DNA of 64,000 nucleotides from Pagrus major (lineage: Eukaryota > Chordata > Actinopteri > Spariformes > Sparidae), in contig NC_133223.1 in the NCBI RefSeq assembly GCF_040436345.1, positions 17,957,113-18,021,112 on the forward strand, written 5' to 3'. Position 1 is the stretch's first letter; every line of letters starts with the position of its first letter. The position numbers and the translations under genes were made by a program. The notes under the pieces were generated by a model, which saw only the letters and a list, made by a program, of their open reading frames with translations, made no database searches and was not told where the DNA came from. Shown one piece after another: positions 59,741 through 64,000 of the stretch.

Positions 59741-60249
59741 TCACATGAGCTGTGACTGTTGCATAGACTCTTGGTGTGTGGTTGGATACCATGAGGTGTA
59801 GCTGGGAATGTAAGATCCGGTCGTCCCCACGGACGTCTTCACGGTGGTCGGCGAGCTCCAGACAGGTGCCACCGAGGGAGAGCCGCTCGACAGTCCGCGG
59901 CCGGTGGCTAAAGCGTTGGCGTCAATCGTGCCACCGCCTTGCTTCATCAGTTTCTTGAATTTAGAGCGTTTATTCTGAAACCAAATCTTCACCTGGAGAG
60001 ACAAAGGAAAGCATTTTGCGTAAGAAAATTGAAACTGGAGTGACTTTTTACGCACGTTTTACGCACAGCTTTACGCACACAGAAGCTTTCATCATCAAGT
60101 CAAGAGCAAAGATTATTAAAGATTATTACTGTATGGGTATGTCATTAATATTAAGACATAAATGACTGGATAGCATTCAGAGAAACAAAACCAATCCTTG
60201 ATTTGGTGTCAAACATTAAATGTTATGACGTTGCATATTAATTATAAAC

Positions 60250-60284
<35 letters not shown>

Positions 60285-61139
60285 TAATAGTGTATGTTGT
60301 GTATGAAGAAGCTGTGTGTGAGTGTGTGTTCATGGACTTGCCTGTGTCTGAGTGAGACCCAGCGACGCTGCGAGCTCAGCTCTCTCCGGTAACGCCAAAT
60401 ACTGAGTTTGCTGAAACCTCCTGTTCAGAGCTTGAAGCTGTAAACTCGAATAGATAGTCCTTGGTTTTCTAATCTTTTTTCCTTTCCCGTTGAATCGCAC
60501 CTCTCCGCCCTCGACCACTGTGTTTTTCTCTGCTTCTGGCGCTGCAAAGACAGAAAAGAGCGAAGAGAAGGGGAAAAAATGAGGAGGCAGTTGTAGCCAA
60601 CAGTGCTGCGCAGCTATGAATACTCCAGCGCAAGTTTTACAGGCTGTACTTTAGGTATAATTACCCTTAATTGCATACATTGTTTATAGCGTTACGCAAT
60701 AAATAATTACCAAGCCTAATTCCAACATCTGGCTCGTCTTTTCCATGCAGCGAGGACCGTATACAGCAGAGAGCCGTGCCAACACAGAAAGTCGATATTT
60801 AAGATCCAAAGATGCTGTTGCACACTTACCTGCGTCCTCTAACCGCGTCTGTGTGAGCGCCGAGCTGTTTTGGTAGGTCTGTACTGTGCTGAGATATGGA
60901 CTGGTGGAATGGCTGCCGACGGAGTTTACGTATGGATAACCCAGAGATCTGGGGAACGATGAGGCAGGACTGTAGCTGTCGTGCTGGGTATGACCTGCAG
61001 AATGTAAACAGTGCATGGGATAGTGTCCGTGAGACATGGAGGGAGGCGACATTTGTTGACTCGGGGGTCCAAACTCCATGAAAACGGTTTTTCCTGAGGA
61101 AGGGCTATTAAGACTTTCTGGAATTGTAGTCATTGTCAT
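59741..61139 (-). CDS. dlx1a: Homeobox protein Dlx1 (253 aa, 3 exons)
   Basis: Distal-less homeodomain factor co-expressed with Dlx2 in ventral forebrain and pharyngeal arches. Exons: 61139-60830, 60541-60342, 59992-59741. [40 protein letters not shown] and the end [10 protein letters not shown] identify Dlx1; Dlx6, the closest relative, has a different N-terminus. The homeodomain (about 127-186) reads [38 protein letters not shown], then [17 protein letters not shown]; the NKR variant in helix 3 is the Dlx1/Dlx6 type. The intron inside the homeobox has the donor CAG|GCAAGT rather than GT, i.e. a GC-AG intron; the other intron is GT-AG. The second ATG at codon 3 could also initiate. Convergent with dlx2, 6.5 kb between stop codons. 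Confidence 0.96.
60250..60292. repeat. (AAT)n microsatellite in dlx1 intron 2
   Basis: About 13 AAT units, slightly interrupted near the right end, inside the GC-AG intron of dlx1. Confidence 0.93.
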
Positions 61140-61420
61140 CTCTTCTTGCGGTTCCCCTTGTCTTGCTTTTGTTGTTTTCCTTCTATGATCTCAGTGAAGG
61201 ACGGGTCCCAATTTAAGCCGAACTGATTTTTTCTCTTTCCATTCATAAGAAAATGTAGTTTGTGCCTGTGAAAAGTCCTAGGTATGATGCTGTGGACCAA
61301 GACAAACTCGCTCAAAGGTTTGAATCTCGGACTCATGAATATTCATCAAAGACTGTCGCTGATTGGTCCACTCTCTCCAAGAGGGAAGCCGATTGGCGAC
61401 GCTGGGGCTGGGTCCGAAGA
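61140..61420 (-). promoter_or_regulatory. dlx1a: dlx1 proximal promoter with twin CCAAT boxes
   Basis: Two ATTGG strings at 61362-61366 and 61392-61396 read as CCAAT on the dlx1 strand, spaced 30 bp apart and about 225-255 bp upstream of the start codon. This is a usual position for a CCAAT-driven promoter. No TATA box is clear. The 5' UTR is within 61140 to about 61300. Confidence 0.5.
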
Positions 61421-63239
61421 ACCTGCAAAGTCAAGGAAAACCACAAAACCTTTATATTATTTCCTCCTGACATGTCAACAATCACTGTAGACATTATTCT
61501 TATTATTAATATTATTCTTATTATTATTTTCAATTTATCACCAACATAACAACATAAACGCCACTTTTTTGATATTATCAGATGTAAGGTGATTACATAT
61601 TTCGCTCATCCACTCCTCAATATCCAATAATTGAAATATTTATAAAAAAACGGGCATTAATTTTGGCACAGGGCGCGAAAATACAGCAAATGTAAAATCA
61701 TTTTAACATAAACGCCATTTATTCACATTAAATAATATCTCCAGCCTCGTTAAAGCAGGCTCCAGTTCGATCAAAGCTTTTTTTTTTTTTTTTTTTCTTT
61801 AATCATTATTAAAGCTTCTGATGGAAGGTGTATTAGCATAACACTACTGATCAATTTTCATAAGTAGGTCTGTAATTAGTCATGTGTTTAACACTTACAG
61901 TGGCTTGAGGTCTCGGTTACACCTGGCACAACAGTTCTGCTCTGATGTCAAATTGTTGGTTCAGGTACAGGCCTAATGATGCTTTGTGACACCTGTACGT
62001 CAGCAAAAATACAACAAATTAAACATTTTAATTAACAGGCCAATTTGTGATAAATCAGAGTGGGCCACAGTCGATTTTAAAGAGCTTTAAAAATGCTTTA
62101 AATGATGAAATCTCTCATAAAATAGATCCGTAAGAACTGCTGGTTATATTTTCAGCCTGTATCGCCTGTTGTTGTATAACACAGCAGCCTTGAATGCACC
62201 TATTTTCTTATCACATTTAAACGCTTCCCAAACGACTTTACGCTCCTTCTATCGCAATCAATTAATGGTCACAGTTTTGTTAAACACTGGCACCTTTGAT
62301 TAGCATGAACCTAAGTGAGGATCGGGGGTGTGCGGCCCGCCTCCCACAGCCCTAACAAGAATAATTATCCACGGACATTTGATTTAATTGAACTGACGAC
62401 TGACTAAACACAGGAGACATTTTTCTTGAGCTGCAGGTTCAGACCTCAAGCAGGACCACAGAGTTTAACCAGGCTGTATTAAAAAAAAAAAAGAAAGGAA
62501 AAAAGAAAGAAAGAAAATCTAAAAGAAATGTCCACTTACTTTTTTTTAAATATCATGTGATGGAAAAGGAGCAGATTAATCCGGGGTCAGAGAGCCTCCG
62601 CATGGTGATGAAAGAAGATGATGATGAAGAAGGAGAAAGAGAAGAAGAAGAAGAGGTGTGTGTCCAGCAGCTCTTCATTATTTTCGGATTCATTTGCAGG
62701 CTGCAGCTCTGGTCCCGGTGTCTGTGCGGAGCAGAAACACAGCCCGGCTGCAGCTCCATCCGCAGTCCCTCCATCTCCACCTGAATAACAAATTAAAGGC
62801 AGTTAAATTCCGTCACTGTGATTATCAGTGTAATTACATAATTGAACTCAAAACAGAACTAGCAAGTTGCACAAAAAAAAAAAAAAAAAAGTGTTATCAA
62901 AAAATGCAGGCGCTGACATCACGGCACGTGTGCCACAGTGTGCCAGGCGGCTGCTCGGATGTCTGGATTTAAAGATTTCTGTGCAATATTAGGCTATAAC
63001 GAAAAGCTGGTCCCTTGTCCCCCTCCTAAAATAGGCCAATTTGAAGTGATTTCTCTGGAATTACTTTCGAAAAATGCTTCAAGATTTCCTCTATCAACAA
63101 CGACAATGATAATGGTAGTACAACCAATAATTATCATCTTCCAGAACAGAGGACAGATTTTTATGGGTACTTGGTGGGTGCGACTGATAACTGTCATTAT
63201 TTTCCCACGATTATAGTATCTGCAAACTGGCACGCGGCT
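61421..63239. other. dlx1 upstream region, no firm feature
   Basis: AT-rich with homopolymer runs (T run near 61780, A runs near 62478 and 62873) and a GAA/GAT purine tract at 62605-62657 that creates a false acidic frame. No exon of a neighbouring gene was recognised. Confidence 0.5.
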
Positions 63240-63560
63240 GTGAGCAGAACCATTAACAGAATAGAGGCAGAATTTGCAGGAAATTGTAAAATAATACCAC
63301 GAGTGTGCTGCTAATAATGGCGATAATAATTACAGGCTTTTTGTTGAAGTAAAAGTGATTTAGGGGCTGAGCAGACTCGCTGCATAAATCATATTTATTG
63401 ATACTTTCTGCTGAATCAATCATTTGCAAAGTGTTGATTTGCGTGACTATTTATGTGAAGGATTCCTCCAAGCCATCCTCGGTGTCATTAGGGTGATAAT
63501 ATTACCACTTTAATTTATAATTCGGGTGGCTGGCAGGAGGGCAGCGCATCAGGCCACGGC
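63240..63560. promoter_or_regulatory. Candidate upstream regulatory element of dlx1
   Basis: Non-repetitive block 2.1-2.4 kb upstream of dlx1 with dense homeodomain and POU-like sites: GCTAATAATGG near 63310, TAATTA at 63327-63332, AATCAATCATTTGCAAAGTG near 63414 and TTTAATTTATAATTC near 63510. In mammals, upstream elements of Dlx1 (URE1/URE2) lie several kb away; fish loci are more compact. The identification is inference from position and motifs. Confidence 0.4.
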
Positions 63561-63719
63561 GCTCCTCTCCTGCAGCAGGGCTCTAACTAGCCACACTAAA
63601 AATAAAGTCCTCCATGCATGGATGGAGCGCGGAGGCAGGGCTCATTAGGAGTGAGTAGCTCTGTGGCTGAGGGTGTTTTAACACCTGCTGCTCTTCACCT
63701 GAGGGTTAGCGCAGAGGTG

Positions 63720-63766
63720 GAGAGACAGAGAGGGGGGAGGAGAGGGAGAGGGAGAGGGGGGTAAAC
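63720..63766. repeat. Purine-rich GAGA/GGGA tract
   Basis: AGAGACAGAGAGGGGGGAGG followed by GAGAGGGAGAGGGAGAGGGG is a 45-bp homopurine tract near the right edge. After it the window ends without a supported gene; the open frame from 63775 has no recognisable domain. Confidence 0.8.
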
Positions 63767-64000
63767 GGGCCAAGATGTCACAGACTTCATTTCAGGCCGG
63801 TGATAGAAAGCCCTCCTCAACTGCCATGCCAACCCACATTTTCACAGCCACCAAATATTATCCCGACCGCGGTGCATTGGTAAACTGCGTGTCCATGCTG
63901 TGTGAAGGCGCAGCTCTGCGTGCTCCCTGCAGACTCTGCATGAGAGCACTGATTAATTATTGTCATTGGAGGTGCAGGGGACTGTGAGTTTCTTTCTTTC

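Noticed and set aside
62557-62784. Frame with poly-Asp/Glu
   Set aside because: Product of the GAT/GAA purine tract.
63775-63987. 70-codon frame at the right edge
   Set aside because: No family recognised and no splice or promoter support; METAP1D, the expected neighbour, is not seen in it.

Overview
This window is vertebrate nuclear DNA, almost certainly from a spiny-rayed (percomorph) teleost fish. The genes are split by GT-AG introns and the proteins match vertebrate families residue for residue over long stretches. The gene order is the classic distal-less/integrin/PDK neighbourhood of vertebrates, and the spacers are full of short inverted-repeat elements, SINE and LINE remnants and microsatellites typical of fish. 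There is nothing prokaryotic here: no operons, CRISPR arrays or phage genes. I found no tRNA or rRNA gene.

Layout, left to right. (1) 791-3407, + strand: the last three coding exons of a neurabin/spinophilin-family gene (SAM domain plus charged C-terminus), whose 5' part lies outside the window. (2) 7270-12224, - strand: a complete 11-exon pyruvate dehydrogenase kinase gene (pdk1, 407 aa). (3) 13756-15560, + strand: a two-exon nucleoporin p62 gene (566 aa), divergent from pdk1 across a 1.5-kb shared upstream region. (4) 17664-37185, - strand: a complete integrin alpha-6 gene (25 coding exons in each isoform), with both alternative cytoplasmic-tail exons (A and B) and a 9-kb first intron. (5) 37.4-51.5 kb: a gene-poor spacer holding several short inverted-repeat transposons, a local tandem duplication, a three-level nested insertion and a LINE remnant. 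(6) 51868-53228, + strand: dlx2 (275 aa); 59741-61139, - strand: dlx1 (253 aa). These converge on a 6.5-kb intergenic region that should hold the shared forebrain enhancers. (7) 61.1-64 kb: the dlx1 upstream region, with CCAAT boxes and a candidate distal element.

The gene set is itself informative. A PPP1R9-family gene, a PDK, an alpha-integrin of the laminin-receptor group and a DLX pair also lie together around human DLX3/DLX4 (ITGA3, PDK2, PPP1R9B, SAMD14) and, without the integrin, around DLX5/DLX6 (PDK4, PPP1R9A). The window is therefore the DLX1/2 member of an ancient quadruplicated block, here still carrying its PPP1R9-type gene. The proteins act in different pathways: mitochondrial fuel choice (PDK1), nuclear pore transport (Nup62), laminin adhesion (integrin alpha-6) and forebrain, pharyngeal arch and inner-ear patterning (Dlx1/2). 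Only dlx1 and dlx2 form a functional regulatory unit.

The most interesting points are the retained PPP1R9-type gene, the duplicated integrin tail exons, the GC-AG intron inside the dlx1 homeobox, the candidate dlx1/2 intergenic enhancers, a long hairpin in a pdk1 intron and the nested transposons at 42.7-44.2 kb. I found no evidence of a wholly new biological system.
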